Shown here in pieces: positions 4,953-5,253 of a DNA stretch of 5,253 bases. This stretch comes from Anaerolineae bacterium (lineage in GTDB: Bacteria > Chloroflexota > Anaerolineae > UBA1429). Under the pieces are notes generated by a model. The model worked only from the letters and a program-made list of their open reading frames with translations. It did not search any database and was not told where the DNA came from. The first letter of the stretch is position 1, and each line of letters begins with the position of its first letter. Both the position numbers and the translations under genes were made by a program. The stretch covers positions 1-5,253 of the forward strand of contig SKRJ01000155.1 in assembly GCA_007118555.1 (NCBI GenBank), in the 5' to 3' direction.

Positions 4953-5253
4953 CTATGCGATCTCGCCAGAAATCCTCTCGCGGAGAGTGACCGCAAACTC
5001 ACGGCAAAGGGCGGGCGCCTGACCGGCGTCGGCGCCCTCGGCCATGATTCGCTCTACGCTCTCGGGCGAGAGGTACGCATTCACAGTTTCGTCCGTGGCC
5101 AGCCGCTCGATCAAGGGGTTGGGTTCGCCGGCCTGCATATCCTCCCAGGCGGCCATGCAATGATCGCGGATCAGCTCGTGCATGGCCTGGCGGTCGGCCC
5201 CCGCCTTGACCAGGGCCATCAGCAGTGGCTCGGTGGCCGCAAAAGGCCCGTAG
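4953..5253 (-). CDS. purB: Adenylosuccinate lyase, C-terminal part (5' end beyond window)
   Basis: The visible 99 codons run from the window edge to a TAG stop at 4955-4953. The piece corresponds to the C-terminal helical domain of adenylosuccinate lyase, a cytosolic tetramer that removes fumarate from SAICAR (giving AICAR) and from adenylosuccinate (giving AMP). The first visible residues, YGPFAATEPLLMALVKAGADR, followed by a short helix and NPLIERLATDE, match my memory of the human ADSL C-terminus ([20 protein letters not shown], then DLIERI). They fit the shorter B. subtilis/Thermotoga type less well. An ATG at 5219 is an internal Met, because the frame stays open and family-like upstream to the edge. 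The catalytic Ser loop and His residues lie outside the window, so activity cannot be judged. The gene ends 33 nt before purC on the same strand, which performs the preceding pathway step. The family call is supported by both sequence and context; the eukaryote-like subtype is inferred from a short piece. Confidence 0.87.
   Translation of the reverse strand, partial: YGPFAATEPLLMALVKAGADRQAMHELIRDHCMAAWEDMQAGEPNPLIERLATDETVNAYLSPESVERIMAEGADAGQAPALCREFAVTLRERISGEIA

Noticed and set aside
1..5253. A new defence, mobile or biosynthetic system
   Set aside because: Every gene is an intact or edge-truncated core purine enzyme; there are no repeats arrays, transposase or integrase motifs, or compositional breaks.

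Overview
The window carries six consecutive genes of de novo purine (IMP) biosynthesis, all on the minus strand. Read in the direction of transcription, from high to low coordinates, they are purB (3' end only), purC, purE, purF, purD and purM (5' part only). Both edges cut through genes, so the cluster continues on both sides. No RNA gene, mobile element, CRISPR array, attachment site or plus-strand gene could be supported.

Layout: the C-terminal 99 codons of adenylosuccinate lyase (5253-4953) are followed after 33 nt by SAICAR synthetase (4919-4152). A 173-nt spacer (4151-3979) then holds a perfect 12-bp inverted repeat and, nearer purE, a consensus TATAAT box. Downstream is a compact block: purE (3978-3496), a 30-nt gap, purF (3465-2014), purD with a GTG start overlapping purF by 4 nt (GTGA), and purM overlapping purD by 1 nt (TAATG). 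The window may therefore hold the end of one transcription unit (..purB-purC) and the start of a second (purE-F-D-M), or one operon with an internal promoter.

Pathway logic: PurF makes phosphoribosylamine, PurD makes GAR, PurM makes AIR, PurE carboxylates AIR to CAIR, PurC makes SAICAR and PurB releases fumarate to give AICAR. The GAR transformylase, FGAM synthase and PurH steps, and purK, are not in the window. The most notable point is that PurE, PurC and the visible part of PurB all resemble the animal enzymes (PAICS and ADSL) rather than the E. coli/B. subtilis forms. PurE has class II features (SAHK.P and AGRSN motifs), which predicts direct CO2-dependent AIR carboxylation without PurK.

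Organism: a GC-rich bacterium, judging from base composition, Shine-Dalgarno sites, overlapping genes and a GTG start. The Fe-S/propeptide type of PurF and the form of PurM would fit Chloroflexota or a related deep-branching group. That placement is a low-confidence impression, not a result. The genes are core metabolism and no novel defence or mobile system is visible.
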